55,595 nt of DNA from Streptomyces hydrogenans (GTDB taxonomy: Bacteria; Actinomycetota; Actinomycetes; Streptomycetales; Streptomycetaceae): assembly GCF_014656075.1 (NCBI RefSeq), contig NZ_BNBS01000051.1:1-55595 (forward strand), read 5' to 3'. Position numbers and translations under genes: made by a program. Under the pieces are notes generated by a model that saw only the letters and a program-made list of their open reading frames with translations, was not told where the DNA came from and did no database searches. This document shows, piece after piece, positions 15,174 to 23,627 of this stretch (position 1 is the first letter of the stretch; the number at the start of each line of letters is the position of its first letter).

Positions 15174-16115
15174 TTACACGTCGATCTTCGAGAAGCGGCG
15201 GATGACGGCGAAGCCGAGGACGTAGAGCGCGCACGCCACGATGACCGCGCCCTGTCCGAGGGGCGAGCCGGTCATGCGGTCGAGGGCGCCGGGCTGCATG
15301 TTGTCGATGAGGAGCAGCGAGCCGAAGCCGATGACGGGGACGGCGTACGCCGTCATGCTCACCTGCGAGAGCTGGGTGCGGACCTCGCGCCGGGTCTCCT
15401 TGCGCTGTTCCAGCGTCTCGGTGAGGTTGCGGAGGGAGGAGACGACCGTGCCGCCGGCCCGGTTGGCGAGGACCAGGGTGGTGACGAGGACGACGAGTTC
15501 GCGGGAGGGGAGGCGTTCGGCCAGTTCCTCCAGGGCGTCGTCCAGGGGGGTGCCGACGGCCAGCTGCTGGGCGACCTTCTCCAGTTCGTCGCCGGCCGGG
15601 GACTCCATCTCGTCGGCGGCCAGGCTGATCGCCATGCGCAGGGCCAGGCCGGCCTGGGTGGCGTTGGCCAGGATGCGGGAGAGTTCGGGGAGTTGGTTGA
15701 TGAAGCGCTCGATGCGCTTCTGACGCTGCCAGTTGAGGTAGCCGAGCGCCACCCACACCCCCAGCAGGCCGCAGATGGGGCCGAAGAACGGGGAGAGCGC
15801 GGCCTGGCCGACGATCCACAGGACGGTCACCGACGCCGCCAGGGCGACGGTGAACTCGCCCGGTGTGACGTCGAGTCCGGTGGCGGCGATGCGCCGTTCC
15901 AGGTTGCGGCCGAGGGCCGTGGCCCGGACCCGGCGGTCCAGTGCGGGGAACCGGCGCCGACGGCGGCCGGTGGCCTCGGGCGCGGCCGTGTCGTCGAGGC
16001 GGGCGACGAGCGCGGCGTGGCGCCTGGCCCCGCTCGCGTACACCTGGACGCCGATGACGCCGAGGACGCAGGCGAGCAGCGCCACGGCGGTCGTCAGCCA
16101 GAAGGGGTCGGTCAT
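15174..16115 (-). CDS. tadB: Type II secretion F family protein TadB
   Basis: A 313-residue platform protein, the partner of TadC. It has an N-terminal membrane helix (TAVALLACVLGVIGVQVY), a cytoplasmic loop of about 60 residues, and two central helices. The GspF domain at about 140-265 includes LPELSRILANATQAGLALRMAI and GTPLDDALEELAERLPSRELVVLVTTLVLA, with C-terminal helices (AYAVPVIGFGSLLLI and AVIVACALYVLGFAVI). The gene lies 8 bp after the cpaF stop, in the invariant order cpaF-tadB-tadC, and is surely co-transcribed and translationally linked. Start ATG 16115. Confidence 0.93.
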   Translation of the reverse strand: MTDPFWLTTAVALLACVLGVIGVQVYASGARRHAALVARLDDTAAPEATGRRRRRFPALDRRVRATALGRNLERRIAATGLDVTPGEFTVALAASVTVLWIVGQAALSPFFGPICGLLGVWVALGYLNWQRQKRIERFINQLPELSRILANATQAGLALRMAISLAADEMESPAGDELEKVAQQLAVGTPLDDALEELAERLPSRELVVLVTTLVLANRAGGTVVSSLRNLTETLEQRKETRREVRTQLSQVSMTAYAVPVIGFGSLLLIDNMQPGALDRMTGSPLGQGAVIVACALYVLGFAVIRRFSKIDV

Positions 16116-16123
16116 GGGCGCTC

Positions 16124-17479
16124 CTACCTCGCTTCCCGGGTGGCGAGTTCGGTGTCGGCCGCGGCGACGCCGAAGGCCGGCGGTATGGGCTGGCCCGCCA
16201 TGTAGAGGCGTTCGGCGACGCGGCGCGGCAGCGGGTGGTGGACGTAGCGGCCGTGGACCCGTCCGTCGGCGGCGAGGGGTTCGGCCTGGAAGTGGCAGAG
16301 GGTGGCGAGGAGGAGGCGTTCGCGGCCGTGCGAGGCGAGGATGGCGATCTCGGTGACGCGACGGGTGCCGTCGGGGTGGCGGGTGAGCTGGACGAGGACG
16401 TCGACGGCGCTGTTGATCTGGTCGCGCAGCGCCTCGAAGGGGACCTTGACCTCGGACATGGAGGCGAGGGTCTGGAGCCGCATCAGGGCGTCCTCGGCCG
16501 AGTTGGCGTGGACGGTGGCGAGGGAGCCGTCGTGGCCGGTGGACATGGCCTGGAGCATGTCGAGGGTCTCGCCGCCGCGGACCTCGCCGACGATGATCCG
16601 GTCGGGGCGCATCCGGAGGGAGTTGCGGACGAGGTCGCGGATGGTGACCTGGCCGCGGCCCTCGATGTTCGGGGGGCGCGCTTCGAGCCGGATGACGTGG
16701 GACTGCTGGAGCTGGAGCTCGGCGGAGTCCTCGATGGTGATGATCCGCTCGCCCTCGGGGACGAGGCCGGAGAGGGCGTTGAGGAGGGTCGTCTTGCCGG
16801 TGCCGGTGGCGCCGGAGACGATGATGTTGAACTTCGCCTGGACCAGGCCGGACAGGAGCAGCAGCATCTGCTCGTCGAGCGAGCCGAGGCCGATCATCTC
16901 GTGCAGCGTGTAGGCGCGGGGGAAGCGGCGGATGGTGAGGGTGGCGCCGGTGAGGGCGAGCGGAGGGATGATCACGTTGACGCGTTCGCCGGAGGGGAGG
17001 CGGGCGTCGACCATCGGATTCGACTCGTCCACGCGGCGGTTGACGGTGGAGACGATCCGTTCGATGGTCTGCATCAGCTGGTCGTGGGAGGCGAAGCGGA
17101 GCGGGAGGAGTTCCACCCGGCCGGCGCGCTCGATGTAGATCCGGTCGGGGCCGTTGACCATGATCTCGGTGATGGAGGCGTCTTCGAGGAGCGGTTCGAG
17201 GACGCCGAGGCCGAGGGCCTCGTCGACGACGCGGCGGATCAGCTGGGCGCGTTCGGCGGTGGAGAGGACGGGGCCCTCGCGGCTGATGATGTGCCCGAGG
17301 ACGCGTTCGAGCCGGGCGCGGCGTTCGGCCGCCGCCAGCGCGGACATCTCGGTGAGGTCGATCTCCTCCAGCAGCTTGGCGCGGAAGGACGCGACCAGAT
17401 GTCCGTCCTCCCGGCCGCCGCCGGGCCCGAGGGCGCGCGGGTCGTCCCCGGCGTGGTGCATGCGGGCGCGCAGGCTCAT
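16124..17479 (-). CDS. cpaF: Tad/CpaF family secretion ATPase
   Basis: A 451-residue cytoplasmic hexameric ATPase that powers Flp pilus assembly. An N-terminal helical domain (about 30-130) includes ITEIMVNGPDRIYIERAGR, typical of CpaF. Walker A is GATGTGKTTLL near 246, the Asp box is IITIEDSAELQL, Walker B is PDRIIVGEVRGGE near 319, and the His box is TGHDGSLATVHANS near 340. Length and motif order are complete. The start ATG at 17479 overlaps the stop of the preceding tadE-like gene by four bases (ATGA), so the two are translationally coupled. It may also be called tadA. Confidence 0.95.
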   Translation of the reverse strand: MSLRARMHHAGDDPRALGPGGGREDGHLVASFRAKLLEEIDLTEMSALAAAERRARLERVLGHIISREGPVLSTAERAQLIRRVVDEALGLGVLEPLLEDASITEIMVNGPDRIYIERAGRVELLPLRFASHDQLMQTIERIVSTVNRRVDESNPMVDARLPSGERVNVIIPPLALTGATLTIRRFPRAYTLHEMIGLGSLDEQMLLLLSGLVQAKFNIIVSGATGTGKTTLLNALSGLVPEGERIITIEDSAELQLQQSHVIRLEARPPNIEGRGQVTIRDLVRNSLRMRPDRIIVGEVRGGETLDMLQAMSTGHDGSLATVHANSAEDALMRLQTLASMSEVKVPFEALRDQINSAVDVLVQLTRHPDGTRRVTEIAILASHGRERLLLATLCHFQAEPLAADGRVHGRYVHHPLPRRVAERLYMAGQPIPPAFGVAAADTELATREAR

Positions 17480-17952
17480 GGGACCTCGTCCTCCTCCGGG
17501 ACCTGGGGCAGGGGCATGGTGGCGGTCCTGGTGACCGGGTCGAAGGTCCAGAAGGGGACGACCTGGGGGATGTCGACGGTGACGGTCACGGTGTACGCGT
17601 CGCCGCCCACGTCACCGGAGGCGACCCTGGGGTCGATCCATCCGGACACGGCGGCCTCCGCCGCTGTCTGCGGGTCGATCGGATCCTCCCCCGGCAGCAC
17701 GTCCCTGGTCGCGGCCCTGGCGGCCGCCCGCGCCGCCGTCCCCGCCTGCTGCGCCGCGTACGCGGCCAGTCCGAGCTGGAGTCCGGCGAGCCCGACGATC
17801 AGCAGGACGGGCAGGAAGCCGAGGAACTCGATGGCCGCCTGGCCCCGGTCCCGACGGCGAGGACGAGATGCGGTACGGCTCCGAGGGGCGTCGCCCGGCA
17901 GGTCCGTACCGCCCGGCCGCGCATCGCCCCGCCCCGCCCTCTTCCGGTTCAC
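17476..17952 (-). CDS. TadE family pseudopilin
   Basis: A 158-residue TadE-like minor pseudopilin. A basic disordered leader of about 30 residues ends in RRDRGQ, followed by AAIEFLGFLPVLLIVGLAGL, the prepilin-like motif with Glu at the fifth position and the single membrane helix. An extracytoplasmic domain follows with AAQQAGTAARAAARAA and a short beta part ending in an acidic tail. The leader is likely cut by the A24 peptidase. The GTG at 17952 overlaps the preceding gene's stop (GTGA), and its own stop overlaps the cpaF start, which forms a tightly coupled trio. The placement of pseudopilin genes upstream of cpaF is unusual against the classical Tad order. Confidence 0.88.
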   Translation of the reverse strand: MNRKRAGRGDARPGGTDLPGDAPRSRTASRPRRRDRGQAAIEFLGFLPVLLIVGLAGLQLGLAAYAAQQAGTAARAAARAATRDVLPGEDPIDPQTAAEAAVSGWIDPRVASGDVGGDAYTVTVTVDIPQVVPFWTFDPVTRTATMPLPQVPEEDEVP

Positions 17953-18323
17953 GGCGTCGCCCCCGGGCCCTCGTGGACCGCGCCGGCCGTCGCGGAGACC
18001 CCGTCGAAGGAGCCCAGGCCAGGGAAGAGGACCGGGACCGGGACGGTGACGGTCACGATGACCATGCCGCCCGACGGGGGTCCGCACGCCACCTCGGCCC
18101 CCGCCCACGCCCCGTCGAGGTGCCTGCGGGCGGCGCCGTCGCAGTCGCCGTCCACGGCTGCGGCGCGCGCCGCCTCGTCCGCCGCGTTTCCGGCCAGGAC
18201 GTAGGTGTACCCGACCAGCACCACCTGCCAGAGAAGCGCGAGGGTCAGCAGGATGACCGGGACCATGCCGGTGAACTCCACCGCCACCTGGCCCCGGTCG
18301 CCGACCGCCCTCTGCCCGTCCAC
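17949..18323 (-). CDS. TadE/TadG family pseudopilin
   Basis: A 124-residue pseudopilin. The short leader MDGQRAVGDRGQ is followed by VAVEFTGMVPVILLTLALLWQ, giving the prepilin-type cleavage site, the Glu and one membrane helix. The extracytoplasmic part has NAADEAARAAAVDGDCDGAA and a Cys pair (GDCDG and VACGP) that may form a disulfide. The stop overlaps the next tadE-like start. It lies 3 bp after the cpaE-like gene. With its neighbour it probably forms a priming or tip complex for the Flp fibre, as inferred for TadE/TadF in other bacteria. Confidence 0.85.
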   Translation of the reverse strand: MDGQRAVGDRGQVAVEFTGMVPVILLTLALLWQVVLVGYTYVLAGNAADEAARAAAVDGDCDGAARRHLDGAWAGAEVACGPPSGGMVIVTVTVPVPVLFPGLGSFDGVSATAGAVHEGPGATP

Positions 18324-18326
18324 GGT

Positions 18327-19583
18327 TCAGCGTCCTCCGCGGCGGCGCAGCCCCAGCGAGCCGCGGTCGCCGGCGCGGGCGAGTTGCTTGCCGGGGGCGG
18401 GGGCGGTCGGGGGGCCGGTGAGGCCGAGTTCGCCGGCGAGGGACCACAGGGCCTGCTTGACGGTGGAGCGGGCGTCGAGTTCGTGGAGGCGGCCGGCGTC
18501 GACGACGGCCTGGAGCTCCTTGTAGGCGGCGGGGACGGTGACGGCGGCGATCCGGGTGCCGGTGATCTTCTGGACCAGGGGTGGCTGGATCTCGGTGGTG
18601 CGGGAGTGGCGGTTGACGAGGGTGACGGTGGTCTCGGCCTTGCGGACCTGGAGCCGTTCCCACATCCGTACGGTCCGCCGGGCGGCGCGGACGGCGATGA
18701 CGTCGGGGGTGGTGACGAGGAGCGCGGTGTCGGCCATCTCGACGGCGGCGGCGTTGGCGCTGTCGAGGCGGGAGCCGCAGTCGACGACGACCACCTCGTG
18801 CCGGCCGCGCAGGGCGCTGACGATCTGGCGGGCGGCGCGGTCGGTGACCTCTTCGCCGCGCTCGCCCTCGGCGGGGGCGAGAAGGAGGGAGAGGCCGGTC
18901 TCGTGGACGTAGACGGCGTCCTGGAGGACGCGGGGCGAGAGGTCGGTGATGGCGGCGAGGTCGGCGGCGGAGCGGCGGAACTGGACGTCCAGGTAGGAGG
19001 CGAGGTCGCCGTTCTGGAGGTCGAGGTCGACGAGGGCGACGGTGCGGCCCGCGGCGCGGGCGGCGAGGGCGAGCTGGACGGCGGTGAGGGTGGTGCCGAC
19101 GCCGCCCTTGGCGCCGCTGACGGTGACGACGGTGCCGCCGGGGCCGGCGACGAGTTCGGCGGCGCCGCCGCCGAGGTGGCGGCGGAAGCCGGCGGACCAC
19201 TGGGCGGCGGCCTGGACGCGGCCGGCCAGCTCCTCGTAGCCCAGCGGCAGGGAGACGAGGCCGCGGGCGCCGGAGTCCATGGCGGCGGAGAGCAGCCCGG
19301 GGCCGGAGTCGGCGGTGATGAGGACGACGCCGACGGCGGGGAAGCGGAGGGCGACCTCGCGGACGAGGTCGAGGGCGGGGACGGGGCCGATCCGCTCGTG
19401 GACGAGGACGACCTCGGGGAGCGCGTCGAGGGACTCGGCGGCGAGCCGGGCGAGGGTGTCGACGAGCTGGGTGGAGTCGGGGACGGGCGGGGCGGGCTCG
19501 GTGTCGGGGAGCTGGCCGAGGAGGGTGGCGAGGGCCCGGGCCGCGTCGGGGTCGCCGACGGCCGGCAGAATCCTGGTGGGCAT
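18327..19583 (-). CDS. CpaE/TadZ-like pilus-localising ATPase (MinD/ParA fold)
   Basis: A 418-residue protein with two domains. An N-terminal receiver-like domain lies at about 1-130 (VVLVHERIGPVPALDLV, FPAVGVVLITADSGPGLL). A SIMIBI-class ATPase follows, with deviant Walker A SGAKGGVGTTLTAV near 156, ALVDLDLQNGDLASYL near 185 as the Asp switch, and VVVVDCGSRLDSANAAA near 270. CpaE/TadZ proteins place the Tad machine at the pole or a chosen site. The C-terminal 30 residues are basic and disordered. It starts at ATG 19583, 9 bp after cpaB. The length is a little above typical CpaE. Confidence 0.9.
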   Translation of the reverse strand: MPTRILPAVGDPDAARALATLLGQLPDTEPAPPVPDSTQLVDTLARLAAESLDALPEVVLVHERIGPVPALDLVREVALRFPAVGVVLITADSGPGLLSAAMDSGARGLVSLPLGYEELAGRVQAAAQWSAGFRRHLGGGAAELVAGPGGTVVTVSGAKGGVGTTLTAVQLALAARAAGRTVALVDLDLQNGDLASYLDVQFRRSAADLAAITDLSPRVLQDAVYVHETGLSLLLAPAEGERGEEVTDRAARQIVSALRGRHEVVVVDCGSRLDSANAAAVEMADTALLVTTPDVIAVRAARRTVRMWERLQVRKAETTVTLVNRHSRTTEIQPPLVQKITGTRIAAVTVPAAYKELQAVVDAGRLHELDARSTVKQALWSLAGELGLTGPPTAPAPGKQLARAGDRGSLGLRRRGGR

Positions 19584-19592
19584 GGCCGGGCC

Positions 19593-20312
19593 TCACTTGT
19601 CCTTGTCGAGCGTGTAGGTGCGGTCGCCGGGGGCGGGCCCGGCGGGGGCGCCGTCGGCCGAGGGCGCGACGAGGGCGAGGCGTACGTGCTCCGCGAAGGA
19701 CTCGGCGTAGGCGACGCGCTGGGTGTCCTGGGCGGAGAGGGCGAAGGTGATGGGGACGGCCTCGGTGGCGGCGCGGGAGCCGGAGCCGGACTTCTGCTTG
19801 ACGAAGGGGCTCAGGGTGCCGACGTCGATGACGCGGGCGGCGGCGACGAGGAGGCGGGACTGGCTGGGTTCGCTCTTCCTGTCGCCGGCGAAGGTGGCGT
19901 AGATGTTGACGGTGGCACCGGGGGTGATCTTTCCCGCGACACCGGTGGCGGCGTCGATCATGATGGCGATCTCCTGCTCGCCGGGGCGGAGTTCGGGGCG
20001 AGGGACGATCATGTCCTTCTGGAGGAGCGAGCCGGCCTTGAGGGTGGTGACGGCGATCTTGCCCTCGATCTGGGCGAGGTCGGTGACGGCGGTCCCGGAG
20101 AGCCAGCGCTCGGGCATGGAGATCTTCTCGAACTGGCCCGCGCTCAGCCGCACATAGGGCTTGACGTCGCTCTTGACCCGGTACGCGGTGGTCTCCGGCC
20201 CGACCTTCGCGTTCACGTCGCTGATGACCGCGAGGACGCCGGCGAAGGCGCCGAGGGCGCAGAGGACGGAGAGCAGCAGCAGGATGACGCCGCGGCGCTG
20301 GCGGGAGTTCAT
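19593..20312 (-). CDS. cpaB: CpaB (RcpC) Flp pilus assembly protein with SAF domain
   Basis: A 239-residue envelope protein. The N-terminal anchor RRGVILLLLSVLCALGAFAGVLAV is followed by a SAF/AFP-III-like domain at about 45-110 (YVRLSAGQFEKISMP, IEGKIAVTTLKAGSLLQKDMI), then an RcpC-like domain with GEQEIAIMIDAATGVAGKITPGATVNIYATF. SAF domains resemble sugar-binding domains, and CpaB is thought to help thread or guide the fibre through the envelope. Actinobacteria lack the CpaC secretin, so here it presumably contacts peptidoglycan. The gene is second in the operon, about 21 bp after the zinc-ribbon gene's stop. Confidence 0.9.
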   Translation of the reverse strand: MNSRQRRGVILLLLSVLCALGAFAGVLAVISDVNAKVGPETTAYRVKSDVKPYVRLSAGQFEKISMPERWLSGTAVTDLAQIEGKIAVTTLKAGSLLQKDMIVPRPELRPGEQEIAIMIDAATGVAGKITPGATVNIYATFAGDRKSEPSQSRLLVAAARVIDVGTLSPFVKQKSGSGSRAATEAVPITFALSAQDTQRVAYAESFAEHVRLALVAPSADGAPAGPAPGDRTYTLDKDK

Positions 20313-20333
20313 CGGGTTTCCTCGTTCATCGGG

Positions 20334-21185
20334 TCACCGGCCGGCCGGGGCCGGGAGGGTGGTGCGGGCCAGGGGGGCGGCGCAGAAGCCGCAGCGGTCG
20401 CCGATGAGCTCCATGCCGCACCAGTGGCAGGTCTCGCGGCGTACCGAGGCGACGAGTCGGTGGAGGACGGGCAGGTCGGGGAGGTGGGCGGCGAACTCGG
20501 TGAGCTTGGGGGTGCCCCACCAGGCGGGCGAGGAGGCGGGCAGCGCGGTCTCCTCGACGGGGCCCGCGACGGCCCAGCGGGGGGCGAGGTCGGTGGTGGG
20601 CCACTCGGTGGCGAGCTGGCCCCGGGCGATCAGCAGCCGGGTGGTGAACTCGGGTCCCTCGAAGGCGGTCTCGTCGGCGCCGACGCGGACGATCCGGGGG
20701 GTGGGTCCGGCGAGGACGGCGAAGTGGGCGCCGGGGAGCCAGCCCTTGAGGTGGGAGCCGAGGGTGACGGGGACGCGGTCGAGGCGGGAGACGGAGCCGA
20801 GGACGGCGCCCGCGTAGATGTAGTGGGCGAGGAGGCGGGCGGCGGAGGCGAGGACGCCGGGGCTGATGTCGCAGACGGAGAGCTGGCGCAGCTGGCGGAC
20901 GAGGACGGCGGCGCCGAGCGGCGGGAGGTCGGTCCTGACCAGCGCGATCCGGTCGCTCTCCAGGAGGCCGCGGACGGTGTGGAGGCGGTGGGCGACGGCG
21001 GGCGGCGCGGAGGAGGGGCAGACGACGAGGACGTGGCCGAAGCGGTCGACGAGGCGGCGGAGTTCGGTGACGGAGTCGTCGAGGCCGCGGGCGGCGGGGT
21101 CGCCGAGGACGGCGGCGTTCGGGGTCGCGGGGTCGGTGGGCGGCAGCACGAGATCGGCGCCGGTGACCGCGATCGCTGTCGGCAC
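20334..21185 (-). CDS. Zinc-ribbon protein, first gene of the Tad operon
   Basis: A 283-residue soluble protein of unknown function that opens the pilus operon. The N-terminal half has an alternating alpha/beta pattern (FGHVLVVCPSSAPPA, RIALVRTDLPPLGAAVLVRQL) like a Rossmann or P-loop-derived fold without a recognisable nucleotide motif. The C-terminus ends in CHWCGMELIGDRCGFC, a four-Cys zinc ribbon. The start is the GTG at 21185 with a GGGAGGG site; the frame is open further upstream, but that part is low complexity and lies in the leader. Its place before cpaB in Streptomyces-type loci suggests a cytoplasmic regulatory or assembly factor, which is inference only. Confidence 0.78.
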   Translation of the reverse strand: MPTAIAVTGADLVLPPTDPATPNAAVLGDPAARGLDDSVTELRRLVDRFGHVLVVCPSSAPPAVAHRLHTVRGLLESDRIALVRTDLPPLGAAVLVRQLRQLSVCDISPGVLASAARLLAHYIYAGAVLGSVSRLDRVPVTLGSHLKGWLPGAHFAVLAGPTPRIVRVGADETAFEGPEFTTRLLIARGQLATEWPTTDLAPRWAVAGPVEETALPASSPAWWGTPKLTEFAAHLPDLPVLHRLVASVRRETCHWCGMELIGDRCGFCAAPLARTTLPAPAGR

Positions 21186-21598
21186 GTGAGCCCCCGTCCC
21201 TCCCGGCCCGCACCGGCCGTTCCCGCCGCGTCCGCCGTACGCGCCCGCGCGTCCTTCCGGTCCGCGGCGGCCGTTCCCGGCACACGCGACCCTTCCGGCC
21301 CGCACCGGCCTTCCCGTCCCCTCGGCACGGCTGTTCTGCACCTTATCCACGCGGACCGGGGTGGTGAACACACAATCCGTCAACTCCCACCCCCTTTCCC
21401 GTCACCGGATTCCCGGGCTCCGCTCGCCGCGGGTCTGTGCCAGAGGTCTTGACAACGCAATTGGTCTGGACCAACTTGGTGCGACGACGGCGGTGGCCAC
21501 CTCCCGATCTCCATCCCCAGCCCCATCCCTGACCGCAGTTCCCCCGTACGACGACGTACGGCACCTCCAGCTCCCGACTCCCCCACCGGAGGATGCAC
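21186..21598. promoter_or_regulatory. Divergent regulatory region between the Tad operon and the chitinase gene
   Basis: A 413-bp gap. On the minus strand TTCACC (21363-21368), 17 bases, and TAAGGT (21340-21345) form a good housekeeping-type promoter for the Tad operon, with a leader of about 150 bases. On the plus strand TTGACA at 21449-21454 and the dre-like palindrome at 21461-21474 control the chitinase gene. The stretch 21186-21330 is repetitive, C-rich sequence with no coding signature. Confidence 0.55.
21461..21474 (+). promoter_or_regulatory. DasR-responsive element (dre-like) at the chitinase promoter
   Basis: TTGGTCTGGACCAA is a near-perfect palindrome matching the ACTGGTCTAGACCACT dre consensus bound by the GntR regulator DasR in Streptomyces. 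It overlaps the spacer just after a TTGACA box at 21449-21454, so repressor binding would block RNA polymerase. N-acetylglucosamine-derived sugar phosphates are known to release DasR, which would induce the chitinase. Confidence 0.8.
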
Positions 21599-23317
21599 GT
21601 GGACCGCACCACCACCCGCCCGGCCGCCCGCCGCTGGCTCGGCGGAGCCCTCGCGCTCGCCGTCGGATCCGGCCTCGCCCTGGTCGGCGGCACCGGCACC
21701 GCCCTGGCCGCCGACGTCAACAACGCCCGGAACGCGGGCTTCGAGAACGGCCTGGCGAACTGGGCCTGTTCGGCCGGCAGCGGCACCGCCGTCGCCACCC
21801 CGGCCCACTCCGGAGCCGGCGCCCTCAAGGCCCTCCCCGCCGGTCTCGACAACGCCAAGTGCGTGCAGACCGTCACCGTGAAGCCCAACTCCACCTACAC
21901 GCTGAGCGCCTGGGTCCAGGGCGGCTACGCCTACCTCGGCGCGAGCGGCACCGGCACGGGCACGGGCACGGTCTCCACCTGGACGCCCGACTCCCCGTCC
22001 TGGAAGCAGCTGACCACCACCTTCACCACCGGGGCGTCCACCACCTCGGTCGAGATCTACACGCACGGGTGGTACGGCACCGCCGCCTACTTCGTGGACG
22101 ACGTGAGCGTCTACGGCCCCGACGGGGGCGGCGGCCAGGACCCCGACCCGGTCGTCCCCGGCACCCCGGCCGGGCTCGCCGCCGGCACGCCCACCACCAG
22201 CGCGGTCCCGCTGAGCTGGGGCGCGGTCTCCGGCGCGACGGGCTACAAGGTCTACCGGGACGGCGCGCTCGCCGCGACCGTCAGCGGCACCTCCACCACG
22301 GTCACCGGCCTCGCCGCCGACACCGCGTACTCCTTCCAGGTCGCGGCCACCAACGCGGCCGGCGAGTCCGCCAAGTCGGCCGCGGTCAGCGCCCGTACGG
22401 CCAAGACCGGTGGAGGCGGCGGCGACAACCCGGCCGTCCCGAAGCACGCGGTCACCGGCTACTGGCAGAACTTCGACAACGGCGCGGCCAAGCAGAAGCT
22501 GCGGGACGTCCAGGCCGCGTACGACATCATCGCGGTGTCCTTCGCGGACTCGACGACCACGCCCGGCCAGATCACCTTCAACCTCGACCCGGCGGTCGGC
22601 TACACCTCGGTGGCCGACTTCAAGGCGGACGTCGCGGCCAAGAAGGCGGCCGGCAAGTCGGTGATCATCTCGGTCGGCGGCGAGAAGGGCAACGTCACGA
22701 TCAACAGCGACGCCAGCGCCACCGCCTTCGCGAACAGCGCCTACGCGCTCTTCCAGGAGTACGGCTTCAACGGGATCGACATCGACCTCGAACACGGCAT
22801 CAACTCCACCTACCTGACCAAGGCGCTGCGCCAGCTGTCCGCCCTGGCGGGCCCGAAGATGGTCCTGACGATGGCCCCGCAGACCATCGACATGCAGTCC
22901 ACGGGCACCGAGTACTTCAAGACCGCGCTCGCCGTGAAGGACATCCTCACGGTGGTCAACACCCAGTACTACAACAGCGGTTCGATGCTCGGCTGCGACG
23001 GCAAGGTCTACAGCCAGGGCTCGGTGGACTTCCTCACCGCGCTCGCCTGCATCCAGATCCAGGGCGGCCTCGACCCGTCCCAGGTCGGTCTGGGCGTGCC
23101 CGCCTCCACCCGCGGCGCGGGCAGCGGCTACGTCGCCCCGGCGGTCGTGAACAGCGCGATCGACTGCCTCACCAAGCTGACGGGCTGCGGCACCTTCAAG
23201 CCCGCCCAGGCGTGGCCGACCCTCCGGGGCGCCATGACCTGGTCCACCAACTGGGACGCGACGGCCGGCAACGCCTGGTCGAACGCGGTCGGCGCGCACG
23301 TCCACGCCCTGCCGTAA
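21599..23317 (+). CDS. Secreted GH18 chitinase with CBM-like and fibronectin III domains
   Basis: A 572-residue exoenzyme that hydrolyses chitin. A signal peptide with Arg-rich start (VDRTTTRPAARRWLGG) and ALAA cleavage is followed by a carbohydrate-binding-like beta-sandwich at about 42-175 (NAGFENGLANWACSAG). A fibronectin type III domain lies at about 185-270 (VPLSWGAVSGATGYKVYRDG), then a Gly linker and a GH18 barrel from about 285. The active-site strand is FNGIDIDLEHG, with the catalytic Glu in DxDxE form; substrate strands VIISVGGEKGN and QYYNSG are also present. The start is the GTG at 21599 with GGAGG six bases before; the ATG at 21593 abuts the ribosome site and is unlikely. Expression is probably DasR-controlled. 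Confidence 0.94.
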   Translation: MDRTTTRPAARRWLGGALALAVGSGLALVGGTGTALAADVNNARNAGFENGLANWACSAGSGTAVATPAHSGAGALKALPAGLDNAKCVQTVTVKPNSTYTLSAWVQGGYAYLGASGTGTGTGTVSTWTPDSPSWKQLTTTFTTGASTTSVEIYTHGWYGTAAYFVDDVSVYGPDGGGGQDPDPVVPGTPAGLAAGTPTTSAVPLSWGAVSGATGYKVYRDGALAATVSGTSTTVTGLAADTAYSFQVAATNAAGESAKSAAVSARTAKTGGGGGDNPAVPKHAVTGYWQNFDNGAAKQKLRDVQAAYDIIAVSFADSTTTPGQITFNLDPAVGYTSVADFKADVAAKKAAGKSVIISVGGEKGNVTINSDASATAFANSAYALFQEYGFNGIDIDLEHGINSTYLTKALRQLSALAGPKMVLTMAPQTIDMQSTGTEYFKTALAVKDILTVVNTQYYNSGSMLGCDGKVYSQGSVDFLTALACIQIQGGLDPSQVGLGVPASTRGAGSGYVAPAVVNSAIDCLTKLTGCGTFKPAQAWPTLRGAMTWSTNWDATAGNAWSNAVGAHVHALP

Positions 23318-23344
23318 CCGCACTCCCCGCCACACCCCCATCGC

Positions 23345-23370
23345 GGCGCCGCCGGTCCTCCGGCGGCGCC
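23345..23370 (+). terminator. Terminator of the chitinase gene
   Basis: GGCGCCGCCGG (23345-23355) pairs perfectly with 23360-23370 around a TCCT loop, 27 bases past the chitinase stop. Confidence 0.85.
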
Positions 23371-23379
23371 GTGCCGCGT

Positions 23380-23475
23380 TCCCGACCCCGTCGTGCGCGT
23401 CCCGACCCCGTCGTGCGCGTCCCCCACCCCATCGTGCGCGCCCCCGACCCCGCCGCACCGCCCTCCCGGCCCCGC
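23380..23475. repeat. Noncoding tandem repeat, about 20 bp, four to five copies
   Basis: TCCCGACCCCGTCGTGCGCG occurs exactly at 23380 and 23400, then as 21-bp and shorter variants at about 23420 and 23440, and degenerates by 23475. It lies in the 310-bp gap between the chitinase terminator and the carboxypeptidase gene. The gap holds no gene. Confidence 0.85.
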
Positions 23476-23627
23476 CGCACCGCGTTTCCGGCACCCCCGT
23501 CGCCTAGCGTGGCAGCGACCATGGCCGAACTCGCTCTCTTGACCCGTCCATGACATGGCTCCACCATGTGCCCCGGACACCCGCACCTGTTGTCGCACTC
23601 CCCCACACTCCCCACCCAGGAGACACC

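Noticed and set aside
17868..21452. A 1194-codon open frame on the plus strand
   Set aside because: It lies antisense to cpaF-cpaB genes with clear motifs, is dominated by Gly/Ala/Asp/Glu/Val runs and has no family features. It is a shadow of GC-rich coding on the other strand.
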